Assembly (NCBI GenBank): GCA_016935365.1
Contig: JAFGRB010000275.1
Location: 1-63,295 of the forward strand
Source: Deltaproteobacteria bacterium
GTDB lineage: Bacteria > Myxococcota > B64-G9
Length of the DNA: 63,295 bases
Direction of reading: 5' to 3'
A model generated the notes under the pieces. The model saw only the letters and a program-made list of their open reading frames with translations. It was not told the origin of the DNA and did no database searches. Positions within the stretch are counted from its first letter, which is position 1. Each line of letters begins with the position of its first letter. Positions 63,282-63,295 of the stretch are shown one piece after another. The position numbers and the translations under genes are program-made.

Positions 63282-63295
63282 CGCTGCTGGAATAC

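Overview
The window looks like a chromosomal segment of a GC-rich, Gram-negative, myxobacterium-like organism (Myxococcota or a related deltaproteobacterial lineage). The grounds are strongly G/C-biased third codon positions, about a dozen lipoprotein signal peptides, two proteins with MYXO-CTERM-like tails (Cys motif, membrane helix, Arg cluster), thrombospondin type 3, FG-GAP/VCBS and Cys-rich surface repeats, PilZ and PATAN (DUF4388) domains, and two good sigma-54 promoter matches. No rRNA, tRNA, CRISPR array, transposase or phage gene was seen. Recognisable -10 elements mostly have the form TAG-N-N-T.

Layout. 0-12 kb: an edge-truncated zinc-ribbon protein, a lipoprotein with a possible caspase-like dyad plus two P-domains, then an alpha-2-macroglobulin/PbpC pair bracketed by two copies of a REP-like palindrome, then a von Willebrand A lipoprotein. 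12-17.7 kb (minus strand): a receiver-PATAN regulator, a divergent NAD-dependent DNA ligase, a thrombospondin-type-3 lipoprotein and a membrane protein, tightly packed. 17.7-22.6 kb: a secreted subtilisin with Cys-rich repeats, a triple-PilZ protein and a small lipoprotein. 22.6-28 kb (minus): tandemly duplicated VCBS lipoproteins behind a consensus sigma-54 promoter, followed by GalT-like and cysteine-desulfidase-like enzymes. 28-52 kb: mostly secreted or lipid-anchored proteins of unknown role: a 1,435-residue helical lipoprotein, a 1,626-residue VCBS/Ig adhesin-like protein, ankyrin proteins on either side of a HEXXH metallopeptidase, a clostripain-family lipoprotein, and a gene with a MerR-type promoter architecture.

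52.4-60.7 kb is the most interesting part. An OmpR-type regulator gene preceded by three 10-bp-spaced direct repeats is divergent from a seven-gene signalling operon. The operon starts with a sigma-54 promoter match and an upstream array of GGGTC/GACCC dyads. It encodes seven receiver domains: a lone receiver, a receiver-histidine kinase, an NtrC-type sigma-54 activator, a double-receiver-GAF-kinase, a receiver-HD-GYP c-di-GMP phosphodiesterase, a coiled-coil PilZ protein and a receiver-PATAN protein. No membrane sensor and no GGDEF cyclase is encoded. My inference is a soluble, self-activating phosphorelay that lowers c-di-GMP and reads it through PilZ. A PfkB-type kinase, a beta-barrel-like protein and a TPR membrane protein follow, and two strong palindromes close the window.
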